Part shown: positions 24,476 through 33,038 of the stretch, in pieces
Numbering within the stretch: position 1 is the stretch's first letter
Layout: each line of letters begins with the position of its first letter
NCBI GenBank assembly: GCA_041751935.1
Contig: JBGSIA010000096.1
Coordinates: 1 to 64,000, forward strand
Source of the DNA: JBBSJZ01 sp041751935
Lineage (GTDB): Bacteria; Planctomycetota; Planctomycetia; Pirellulales; Pirellulaceae
Direction: 5' to 3'
Length of the DNA: 64,000 nt
Made by a program: the position numbers and the translations under genes
Notes under the pieces: model-generated
What the model saw: only the letters and a program-made list of their open reading frames with translations
The model's database searches: none
Told to the model about the DNA's origin: nothing

Positions 24476-26098
24476 TCAAACGCCGTTTTCCCGTTGCTCG
24501 ATAACCTTGACTAACTCATTCGCTGCTTGAGCCTCTTCGGCGACAACGAAATTTGCCCCAGCCCGTCTCAGACCCGCAACATGTTTCGCATAGCGACAGC
24601 GTACGTAAATGCTTGCCGTGAGATTCATCCCTCTAGCTGTAGTGGTCACACGGACTGCCACTTCATCGACCGGAACGCAAACGATCAGCAAGGCAGTGGT
24701 ATCTACCATGGCGATTCGCAAGACGGCGGGATCAGTCGCATCGCCAGCGACCACAGAAAATCCGAATTGTGCAAATTCATGCAGGTTCAGCGGATTTAAA
24801 TCGACTGCGTGAACTTCGTAGCCAAGCGTCTCCAATCGCGATACCACAGCGCGACCGACCGGCCCCATGCCAATGACGACCGCAGTTCGTGAGGACATCA
24901 CTGACTGTGTTTCGGTCGGTTCGTGCTTATCTGCAGTTGAATCTTGGTCACGTTGACGGAATCCCCACCTTATTAACAGTGGCGAGATAAGCAGTGTTCC
25001 GCCTGCGATCCCCATGACGCGTTGTTGATCCGTGATCGACAGAAGGTTGGCCGACGACGCGATCAGCAACAGCACAAATGCAAACTCGCCGACGTGGGCC
25101 AGTCCTACCGCCGGGCGAATAGCCACGCTCAATGGTAATCCGGTGACGGATAAAGCAATCGTCGCCGACGCCGCTTTAATGACCGTGAGGACAATGACCC
25201 CTTCAATGATAAAAACAGGGTCTTGGGCGATCGCCGAAAGATCGATTAACAGTCCGAGGCTTACGAAAAAGATCGCCGCCAGCGCTTCACGAAACGGCAA
25301 AATCAACGAATCGATCTGCTCGCTCCAACGATTCCCACCGAATGCCAAGCCTGCAGCAAATGCCCCGATCGCCGGAGGCAGTCCGAGTTCATCGGCGACC
25401 AGCGTGACGACGCCGAGTACCGACAGGGTTAACAGGACAACGACATCGGCACTGCGATGACGTGTGATTCGTGGGATAGCGACCACCGAAAGAAACCACC
25501 GCAGGGCGATTGTCGAACCGAGAAAGCACCCAGAGATCACCGCCAATCGCAGCCATACCTCAAATCCTGGTGCCTCGTCTTTGCTCGCTAACAGCGGCAC
25601 ACAAAGCAACAGTGGCACAAGAGCAGCATCTTGAAAAAGCAAGATCGCGATCGTTCGGCGACCCATCTTCGACGACGTCTGACCAAGCTCGCCGAGTGCT
25701 TTGAATATCAATACCGTCGAGCTAAATGCCAATGCCGAAGCAACCAGCACCGACGTCGCAAAATCTAAACCGTACCCAACCAAAATTGTCGTCAAAGGGA
25801 GGATTACCAGTAGCATTTGGATCGGGCCGCCACTGAGCAGGAACCGGCTCATCCGCCGCAATTCATCTGGGGAGAGTTCAAGTCCGATTGAGAACAACAG
25901 GAAGAACACTCCGAGTTCTGCGAGATGCTTGACTTCATCATGTTCCGCTGGAACCCAGCCCAAACCGCCGCTGCCGATGACTGCACCGACAACGAGGTAT
26001 CCCATCAATGGCGGCAATGACCATGCGCGGCAGGCGATGCCGGCGATTAAGCCCGTCGTCAGCAGGATCAAGAGTTGTTCAATCAGGAAGTGATGCAC
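24476..26098 (-). CDS. Monovalent cation:proton antiporter-2 (KefB/CPA2 type) with RCK domain
   Basis: A 540-aa membrane protein. About twelve transmembrane segments fill residues 1-380, with the CPA2 signatures LLFSIGLELSPDELRRM near 70 and LFQDAALVPLLL near 150. Residues about 395-530 form a cytoplasmic TrkA-N/RCK domain with VIGMGPVGRAVVSRLE nucleotide motif and VVAGDATDPAVL. No TrkA-C follows. Such proteins exchange K+ or Na+ for protons, under nucleotide control. The start is GTG 26098 (MHHFLIEQLL); no later Met precedes the first helix. The gene is divergent from the AAA ATPase gene. Confidence 0.9.
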   Translation of the reverse strand: MHHFLIEQLLILLTTGLIAGIACRAWSLPPLMGYLVVGAVIGSGGLGWVPAEHDEVKHLAELGVFFLLFSIGLELSPDELRRMSRFLLSGGPIQMLLVILPLTTILVGYGLDFATSVLVASALAFSSTVLIFKALGELGQTSSKMGRRTIAILLFQDAALVPLLLCVPLLASKDEAPGFEVWLRLAVISGCFLGSTIALRWFLSVVAIPRITRHRSADVVVLLTLSVLGVVTLVADELGLPPAIGAFAAGLAFGGNRWSEQIDSLILPFREALAAIFFVSLGLLIDLSAIAQDPVFIIEGVIVLTVIKAASATIALSVTGLPLSVAIRPAVGLAHVGEFAFVLLLIASSANLLSITDQQRVMGIAGGTLLISPLLIRWGFRQRDQDSTADKHEPTETQSVMSSRTAVVIGMGPVGRAVVSRLETLGYEVHAVDLNPLNLHEFAQFGFSVVAGDATDPAVLRIAMVDTTALLIVCVPVDEVAVRVTTTARGMNLTASIYVRCRYAKHVAGLRRAGANFVVAEEAQAANELVKVIEQRENGV

Positions 26099-26225
26099 GT
26101 GCGTTGACGCTGGCTAAAGACTCGGAACAATGAGTGTCGGTCCGCCGTTCTCTACTGGCACGGCGATGGTCAATCGTCAACACTCTGTAAATTCCATTCT
26201 CGTTCATTTCCACCGAGTGACTAGC

Positions 26226-28043
26226 ATGCCAAGCCCATCCGATGAACGTATTGTTGAATCTATTCGTTTGTACCGCGAGGCACTGCAACAGACTCAAGCT
26301 TTGTATATCGGAAGCGGCCAATCGATTCACGGGTCGTACGGCTGGATACAGGAAAACGAACCTGGAGATTCAAGCACGGTGACTAGCCAGATGAATGACC
26401 TGCATCAAGGATTTGTGATGAAGGTGTTCGCGGCCGTACTGCCGAAAGTCGAGGCACGCACACTGGAGCAACGCCAACTTGGCCGTGTGTTGCTAGAGCA
26501 TATCTGGGGCAAGTCCGTGATGGGCAACCAACTTCACGAAGCGGTGCAGTGGCTTCTTGATGCTTCGTCCGAGTTTCGTTGGAAGGATTTGGTGCGGCCG
26601 TTCGTTGAACTGCCAGCGCTACGCGACCGCTGGGGAGAGTTGGAAACATTGGCCATGCGAATGGCAAACCTTGTTGCTTCGATCGATGGCGACGTTAGCA
26701 GCGACGACACCGAGCGAATCGCTAACGTTAGCCGCCAGTTGGCGGAACTCGGTGGCCGAGTCCCTGAGCATGTGGATCATCAAGTCGACGTAGACAATGC
26801 CCGCGATGCCCTGCAGTGGCTGAGAGATGAAGCGAAACGATTGCGTGACGGTGTTTCGGTAACAGAAGCCGAGAAGCCGACGGCCACGCCCCAGGGGCCG
26901 ACTTCGGCAACAGCAGTGAAAGAACCTTCTAAGTCAAACACATCAAAAGCGATGCCGCCTGACAATCGCACGCCTGAGGAGCGACTCGCCGAAGCGCGGG
27001 CAAAGCTTGATCGCTTGATCGGATTGGGTGATATCAAGGAACAGATTCAAACGCTGGCGAATTTCCTGAGCATGGAAAAAAAGCGAGTCGAAGCGGGCCT
27101 GCCAACGACACAAACAAGTCTGCACATGGCGTTTGTTGGCAACCCCGGCACTGGAAAAACGACTGTTGCACGGATCATCGCCGAGATCTACGGTGCCCTG
27201 GGAATTCTTGAAAAAGGGCATCTTGTCGAAACCGATCGCAGCGGATTGGTTGCCGAATACGCTGGACAAACGGGTCCCAAAACGAACGCCAAGATTGATG
27301 AAGCACTCGATGGTGTTCTGTTCATAGATGAAGCCTACACGCTGATCGATGAAAGTGGACAGGATCAGTACGGACGAGAAGCCGTGCAGACGTTGCTGAA
27401 GCGAATGGAGGACCAACGAGAACGATTGGTGGTGATCCTCGCCGGCTACACCAACGAAATGGCGAGAATGATTCGCAGTAATCCTGGCTTGAGTTCACGC
27501 GTCGGCACGACCATGGAGTTTGACGATTATTCTCCCGAGGAATTGTGCCGCATTTACGAACTGATTGCCGAGAAGGCAAAGTACAAGCTGCCCACTGAGT
27601 CGCGGCGGCGATTGCTGCGCGGCTTTACCTATCTTTACATTGGACGCGATCGTCACTTTGGCAATGGACGAACATCGCGCAATAGTTTTGAACGCAGCGT
27701 CCGTCGGCTGGCAAACCGCTTGGCATCAATGGAGGAGATCAACCAAGAACTGCTAACGACCTTGGAACCAGGGGACATCGAAGTGGTGGATATTTCTCAA
27801 GCCCATTTAGCAGCGATGGCGGCGGATCGCGGCGACGTAAAAGTTATCTGCACTCACTGCGATACCGATCAAGTACTCGACGACCAGAAACTGGGTACAC
27901 AGGTGTTGTGCAACAAGTGCGGACAAACGTTCAATGCCGCCTGGGGCGAACCGGTTCTGGTGATGCGAGACGAAATGGAACAGGCTGTCGAGACTCAAGC
28001 TTCCGAGACTCAAACGAACGAACTCGGGGTCGGTTCCGAGTAA
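26226..28043 (+). CDS. CbxX/SpoVK-type AAA ATPase with C-terminal zinc ribbon
   Basis: A 605-aa protein starting MPSPSDERIVES. Residues 1-270 are helical and unrecognised apart from a linker rich in Pro, Thr and Ser. The AAA module has Walker A GNPGTGKTTV near 304, Walker B GVLFIDEAYTL near 362 and the lid motif RNSFERSVRRLANRL near 500, as in CbxX/CfqX rubisco-activase-like and SpoVK proteins. The end adds a four-cysteine knuckle, CTHC (542-545) and CNKC (562-565), then an acidic tail. No rubisco genes are near, so the client protein is unknown. The sulfatase gene starts 53 bases after its stop. Confidence 0.88.
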   Translation: MPSPSDERIVESIRLYREALQQTQALYIGSGQSIHGSYGWIQENEPGDSSTVTSQMNDLHQGFVMKVFAAVLPKVEARTLEQRQLGRVLLEHIWGKSVMGNQLHEAVQWLLDASSEFRWKDLVRPFVELPALRDRWGELETLAMRMANLVASIDGDVSSDDTERIANVSRQLAELGGRVPEHVDHQVDVDNARDALQWLRDEAKRLRDGVSVTEAEKPTATPQGPTSATAVKEPSKSNTSKAMPPDNRTPEERLAEARAKLDRLIGLGDIKEQIQTLANFLSMEKKRVEAGLPTTQTSLHMAFVGNPGTGKTTVARIIAEIYGALGILEKGHLVETDRSGLVAEYAGQTGPKTNAKIDEALDGVLFIDEAYTLIDESGQDQYGREAVQTLLKRMEDQRERLVVILAGYTNEMARMIRSNPGLSSRVGTTMEFDDYSPEELCRIYELIAEKAKYKLPTESRRRLLRGFTYLYIGRDRHFGNGRTSRNSFERSVRRLANRLASMEEINQELLTTLEPGDIEVVDISQAHLAAMAADRGDVKVICTHCDTDQVLDDQKLGTQVLCNKCGQTFNAAWGEPVLVMRDEMEQAVETQASETQTNELGVGSE

Positions 28044-28095
28044 GATGTATCGCTGTGATTTGAAAATAGAATTGAAACTCGACGCACGATCCAAA

Positions 28096-29637
28096 ATGAA
28101 ACACATCACGTTTTTGCTACTGACGTTGTTCTTAACCATCGGTCTCACGCAAGTAGTTGTTGTCGCTGCAACTGACAAACCGAATGTTGTCGTGTTTCTC
28201 GTCGATGACATGGGTGTCATGGATACGTCGCTGCCGTTTTTGACTGACGCCGATGGTCAGGCAAAGCGGTACCCGCTCAACGACTTCTATCGTACGCCCA
28301 ATATGGAACGGCTGGCAAAACGAGGGATACGTTTCAATCAGTTTTCCGCGATGAGCGTTTGTTCGCCAACGCGAATCTCGATCATGACTGGCCAGAACGC
28401 CGCGCGGCATCGTGCAACCAACTGGCTGAATCCTGACAAAGATAATCGTGGTCCGATGGGACCGCCCGACTGGAATTGGCAGGGACTCAAAGAATCCGAC
28501 GTGACGCTCCCGCGAGTAATGCGGGCTGCTGGTTACCGCACGATACATGTGGGTAAGGCACACTTTGGGCCGCGTCAGTTTGCGGGTGCTGAACCACTCA
28601 ACTTGGGTTTCGATATCAACGTTGGCGGATGTTCGGTCGGAGCCCCGGGGAGTTACTACGGCGAAAAAAACTATGGTAACGGTCTACCCAAGCGATCGAC
28701 AAATGCTGTCCCTCATTTAGAGAAATACCACGGCAGCGAAACGTTTTTGACGGAAGCGTTGACAGTTGAAGCGAAGCAACATACTGCGGATTCCGTTAAA
28801 GATGACACACCGTTCTTCCTCTACTTTGCTCACTATGCCGTCCACGCGCCGTTTGAATCGGACCCTCGGTTCGCTGAACACTACAAGGACTCCGACAAAC
28901 CGGCGAACGCGCAAGCCTTTGCGACGCTTATCGAAGGCATGGATAAATCACTCGGTGACATGCTGGATCATCTCGATGAAATTGGTGTGGCGGAGAATAC
29001 GCTAATTCTATTTATGGGGGACAACGGTTCTGACGCTCCACTGGGTCACGAACACGCGGTAGCTTGTGCAGCTCCCTTGCGCGGAAAAAAAGGTGCCCAC
29101 TACGAAGGCGGCATGCGTGTGCCGTTTATCGCCGCTTGGGGGAAAGCCAATCGCGACAATCCGCATCAGCAGCGAGTACCGATCGCCGCAGGTGCGATCC
29201 AAAGCCAACCGGCGTCCGTGGTTGACGTATTTCCAACCATTCTGGACGTGATCGAAGTTTCTCCACCAACAACTCACTTGGTTGACGGGGCGACGTTGAG
29301 CACCTTACTTACGGGAAAGCCGGATGCCGATCGCGCGAAAAAGTTTCTCATGCACTATCCGCATGCGCCGCATCGCAGCGACTACTTCACATGCTTTCGC
29401 GATGGTGACTGGAAGGTTGTGTATCACTACTTCCCATCCGAAGCTTCAGAGAACAGCCACTACCAATTGTTCAATCTGGCAAGTGACCCGTTCGAGTCGA
29501 CAAACTTAGCTGAGTCCGAACCTCAACAGTTGCGTCGAATGATGGAGTCCTTAGTCGCCAGTCTGGAGCAGCACAACGCGCTCTACCCCGTGACAGTAAA
29601 AGACGGCAACGTACCCGCCGAACCACTGTTACCCTAG
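28096..29637 (+). CDS. Exported sulfatase (type I, formylglycine)
   Basis: A 513-aa protein starting MKHITFLLLTLFLTIGL with a signal peptide to about residue 28. The active-site motif CSPTR, with Cys89 to be converted to formylglycine, is present, together with the metal-binding start NVVVFLVDDMG, the TGQNAARHR that follows the motif, and YRTIHVGKAHFGPRQF and LILFMGDNGSDAP further on. It is close to arylsulfatase A-type enzymes acting on sulfated polysaccharides, which planctomycetes carry in large numbers. The start gives a better signal than the longer upstream frame. It ends eight bases from the convergent desaturase stop. Confidence 0.95.
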   Translation: MKHITFLLLTLFLTIGLTQVVVVAATDKPNVVVFLVDDMGVMDTSLPFLTDADGQAKRYPLNDFYRTPNMERLAKRGIRFNQFSAMSVCSPTRISIMTGQNAARHRATNWLNPDKDNRGPMGPPDWNWQGLKESDVTLPRVMRAAGYRTIHVGKAHFGPRQFAGAEPLNLGFDINVGGCSVGAPGSYYGEKNYGNGLPKRSTNAVPHLEKYHGSETFLTEALTVEAKQHTADSVKDDTPFFLYFAHYAVHAPFESDPRFAEHYKDSDKPANAQAFATLIEGMDKSLGDMLDHLDEIGVAENTLILFMGDNGSDAPLGHEHAVACAAPLRGKKGAHYEGGMRVPFIAAWGKANRDNPHQQRVPIAAGAIQSQPASVVDVFPTILDVIEVSPPTTHLVDGATLSTLLTGKPDADRAKKFLMHYPHAPHRSDYFTCFRDGDWKVVYHYFPSEASENSHYQLFNLASDPFESTNLAESEPQQLRRMMESLVASLEQHNALYPVTVKDGNVPAEPLLP

Positions 29638-29645
29638 GTCACGAA

Positions 29646-30632
29646 TCAGGCAGCGAGTTTTGCAGCCTCTTTGAATGTCAGCAATTGGTTTGTTTTGGGA
29701 TCCCACAGCTTCAAGCTCAGGCATCGCATGACGTCCAGCGGATGCAGTGTTGTGACGCTGGCCGATTGCAGTTCTGGCAACCCAGCCATTGCTTCAGGCA
29801 ATCGATAGAAAGGAATCTTTGCATTCAGGTGATGGACATGGTGGTAGCCGATGTTTCCGGTAAACCAATGCATTAGCGCTCCCATTCGCATGAAGCTGGA
29901 CGAGTGCAATGCAGCATACACGTGGTCCCATTCGCCACCATCGCGACGGATTACGCCCGGGAAATTATGTTGGGCGTAAAACAGATAGGAACCCATGCAG
30001 GTGATAATCGCCATGGGCAGCAACATCCCTAGGAATAACGCTTGCAGCGAGATGAAACTCATGCCGATCGCAACGACGATGTGCAAGGCAACGGCTAAAG
30101 CACCGTCAAAGTGTTTCTTCGGGTTGATGATGAACGCATGTAGGCACATTTCCCAACCAAATACCGTGACGTAACCAAACAAAATCGTCAACGGATGTCG
30201 AGACATGACATAGTTGAACCGCTCCCAACGCGATGCTCGGGCATAATCTTCCGTGGTCATCACCGGAAACGTTCCCAGCGTCGGCCCGTAGGTTCTGGCG
30301 TTGTTCTTGTGATGGTCGTCATGCGAGTGCTTCCATATGTACGGTGGGCTTAGCACCAGCGTTCCATACGTTTTCAAGATGGCACCGGCAATGATTGAAC
30401 CACTGAGGATGGAACCGTGCATGTAGTCGTGGTACAGAATAAACATTCGCACCAGGACAAGGCTCGCCAGAAGGCTACTCACTAAACAGACGTACCAGGG
30501 CAAATCCAGACAGGCGACCGTCAGCAGTGCTACCGTAATCGTCAGAGTCGACCACAAGTGCCACCAGCTTTTCCAGCGAATCTCATGAGCGTATTGTTTA
30601 CTGGCGATCAATAATTCTTTTCCACTGCGCAT
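29646..30632 (-). CDS. Membrane fatty-acid desaturase
   Basis: A 328-aa membrane protein. Three histidine boxes bind the di-iron centre: HDYMH (68-72), HSHDDHH (102-108) and HHVHH near residue 275, with further H in AQHNFPG. Four to five membrane helices are visible. The call as a desaturase rather than a hydroxylase rests on the family alone. I chose ATG 30632 because CGGAGAAA lies eight bases upstream; a TTG 57 bases before it is also in frame. The gene stands alone and faces the sulfatase. Confidence 0.9.
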   Translation of the reverse strand: MRSGKELLIASKQYAHEIRWKSWWHLWSTLTITVALLTVACLDLPWYVCLVSSLLASLVLVRMFILYHDYMHGSILSGSIIAGAILKTYGTLVLSPPYIWKHSHDDHHKNNARTYGPTLGTFPVMTTEDYARASRWERFNYVMSRHPLTILFGYVTVFGWEMCLHAFIINPKKHFDGALAVALHIVVAIGMSFISLQALFLGMLLPMAIITCMGSYLFYAQHNFPGVIRRDGGEWDHVYAALHSSSFMRMGALMHWFTGNIGYHHVHHLNAKIPFYRLPEAMAGLPELQSASVTTLHPLDVMRCLSLKLWDPKTNQLLTFKEAAKLAA

Positions 30633-30839
30633 CAGAACGCTTTCTCCGAGTTGCTGACAGTGGGACGCTTCGGCCAGCCGTCTGAGCAAACAACACCAGC
30701 ATAATTCTTAACAGAAACCCATGCTTTCTACTTTTCTGCAATGAGAGATGAAAAGCGTAACCGTTTTGGCCCGTCCGGAGAAGGTGGCGTGATGTTTGCC
30801 GTCATCGCTAGCGTTTTTGGACTCGATGGGACTCGCGAA

Positions 30840-33038
30840 TCAATCAACGACCCGAATCGTGGCGGTGGTACTGGGAAGGTACACGGTCAAATCCTGAGGC
30901 TTGGCTGTCGCTTTCTCGGCCTCGACCCGTTTCTCGGCCTCGACAATAGCGGCCTTGATCGCTTCCAAGTTTGTCATTTGTGCCGGAACATCCCTAAGCT
31001 TAACAAGCGAGTCACGGTAAGCTTCGGCACGCGCGAGGCTCTGTGGATTGGCGCGGATCGATACTTTCGTTTCTACTTGCAACCATAGTGAATACGACCC
31101 CACGACCGATTTCGCATCGACCTTGATGTCGAGGTTACCTTCGGCTTTGTCACCGGCGATCGTGATTTCGCTGGCAGTGATGCCTGGCCCAAGATCCCGC
31201 GGTCGACACACACACGGCTGAGCGTTGCCTTCACGTCGTGTGATTTTCACTGGCAACGAAAGCGACTGACCTTTTTTGACATCGAGCTCCGAATTGTCGC
31301 CTAATTGGATCGTGATCGGCGAGACATCGTCGGCAGAAACATGTGCAGCCAGACCCGTCGTGATTCGGGATAGGACAAAATTACGACCCCCACCGCGCGC
31401 TACGACCATTGCCGCAGGAACTGCAGTGACAGCCATCGATTTATCCGAGCTTTGTCCGATGACTTGGAAATCGAACGTTTCGCTCGCAGCGTCCTCGGAA
31501 GCCAGCAACGTTAGCAATGATTGGCTCTGGTTAGCTGCGATCGTTACTGAATTGCAGGTAACGCCCGCAGGTAAACTTTGTATCGAAACGTTGATGGGAC
31601 CGGTCCAGTCATCACGACGAATGGCGAATACGCGAATCGATTCGGTGCCACCGCGAAATAACTTCGATCCGAGCGGACGAGATTGGTTGATGTCTTTATG
31701 AGGATAAACTGGATAAGCGACAAGCGTGAAGTTGGGCCGGGGATGTCGGACTTGCAAGCGGAATGCTTGTCGAGCTTGCAGCGATTCACCGACGTCCAAG
31801 TCGCGAATGACCAAGCGATATTTCGCTGTCACCGGTGCGGTGAACCGATTGATGGGATCACGTGTTCGTAGCGTCAATGCACCATCACCAATCTCTTGGC
31901 TGTCGTCGATTGTCAACACATCTTTATATTTTGTTGCATTCGAATCGGATGTTTCAACTTGCTGAACAATCATCCTTGCGTCTGTCGGTTCACCCAGCCG
32001 CTGGGAAACTATCTCCAGTGCATAAGTTTCACCTTGCTTTGCGGCAAACTCGAATCGATGCTCTTCGTGATTCGCTGGAAACCACCAATCACCCTCGTGA
32101 GGCAAGTCGATAGACTGCTCGGAACTCGGTGACTGTACAGCAGTGTTCACCGGAGGCACCATCAAAACCGTGCTGGACTCGGGTAAACACGATTGCGGCA
32201 ACTTACCTGGCACATTCGGTGTGGTGTTCGAAAAATCGATTGCTGACTCGCTTTGTTGTATCGCTAGCTGGTAGTGGTAGTCGTCGCCGCCACGATACAT
32301 CAGATCATGAACTGCCAGCACATAATCGCCAGCAGGTAGATCGTCCAAAACCAGGAATGGATCCACAGTGTCAGCACCGCGCGACGAGGCGAGTTCGCGA
32401 CCATCAGGATCGTAAAGTCGCAACTGACCCAACATACGTGAATCAAGTTGCTGCGCGAGCAAGTCAATGCGAACGCTCTCTTTGGCTGCGATCGACAAGT
32501 GAAAAAAATCAACATTAGCAGCGGTCGATGCACCGTGCACGATCGTTCCCGTGGCGAGCTTGGTAGGCGTCAAGACGTCATGCGAAACCGGTGATGGGGC
32601 AATGTTTTGCAGAGGGCTGACCAGAAACACGCGAGGATTCGATACGCCGTGTCGACCAACCGTTCGGACTTCGTATCGTCCTGTCGGAAGGTTAGTATCC
32701 ACGGATACGGTAAAATGGCCAAACTGCAAAACGGGTTCGTCGCTAAAAGCAAGCTTCGTGAGCGTTTTGGCATGGGCGGTTATCCCGGGATGTGAAAATC
32801 GCAGCTCACGGACTTCGTCGAGACGATCTCCCGCCACGGATAGATCCGATTGCGATCCCGCTTGCGCACCGGTCTGGGAAAGTGATCGTAACTCGGCTGG
32901 AAGAAATTGAGCGTAGCAATTCCCCTCAACAACAAGAACAAGCAAGCATAAGACAATCGCACCTGACGCAACGATCGCCCGTGACGCAATGAGATTCGCC
33001 CGTAGAGGGAAAGGATTACCGCGCAAAGATCGACTCAA
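30840..33038 (-). CDS. Secreted protein with pre-peptidase C-terminal (PPC)-like domains
   Basis: A 732-aa exported protein with signal helix (AIVASGAIVLCLLVLVV). A PPC-like beta-sandwich lies near residues 165-265 (DFFHLSIAAKESVRIDLLAQ, LRLYDPDGRELASS, LDDLPAGDYVLAVHD), and similar beta-rich modules fill the remainder (KYRLVIRDLDVGE; VSLPVKITRREGN). No protease or other catalytic domain is present. It is the last gene of the DUF1501 operon and starts with TTG that overlaps the TGA of the gene before it, so translation is probably coupled. The typical role of PPC domains is in secretion or binding; the function here is unknown. Confidence 0.75.
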   Translation of the reverse strand: MSRSLRGNPFPLRANLIASRAIVASGAIVLCLLVLVVEGNCYAQFLPAELRSLSQTGAQAGSQSDLSVAGDRLDEVRELRFSHPGITAHAKTLTKLAFSDEPVLQFGHFTVSVDTNLPTGRYEVRTVGRHGVSNPRVFLVSPLQNIAPSPVSHDVLTPTKLATGTIVHGASTAANVDFFHLSIAAKESVRIDLLAQQLDSRMLGQLRLYDPDGRELASSRGADTVDPFLVLDDLPAGDYVLAVHDLMYRGGDDYHYQLAIQQSESAIDFSNTTPNVPGKLPQSCLPESSTVLMVPPVNTAVQSPSSEQSIDLPHEGDWWFPANHEEHRFEFAAKQGETYALEIVSQRLGEPTDARMIVQQVETSDSNATKYKDVLTIDDSQEIGDGALTLRTRDPINRFTAPVTAKYRLVIRDLDVGESLQARQAFRLQVRHPRPNFTLVAYPVYPHKDINQSRPLGSKLFRGGTESIRVFAIRRDDWTGPINVSIQSLPAGVTCNSVTIAANQSQSLLTLLASEDAASETFDFQVIGQSSDKSMAVTAVPAAMVVARGGGRNFVLSRITTGLAAHVSADDVSPITIQLGDNSELDVKKGQSLSLPVKITRREGNAQPCVCRPRDLGPGITASEITIAGDKAEGNLDIKVDAKSVVGSYSLWLQVETKVSIRANPQSLARAEAYRDSLVKLRDVPAQMTNLEAIKAAIVEAEKRVEAEKATAKPQDLTVYLPSTTATIRVVD

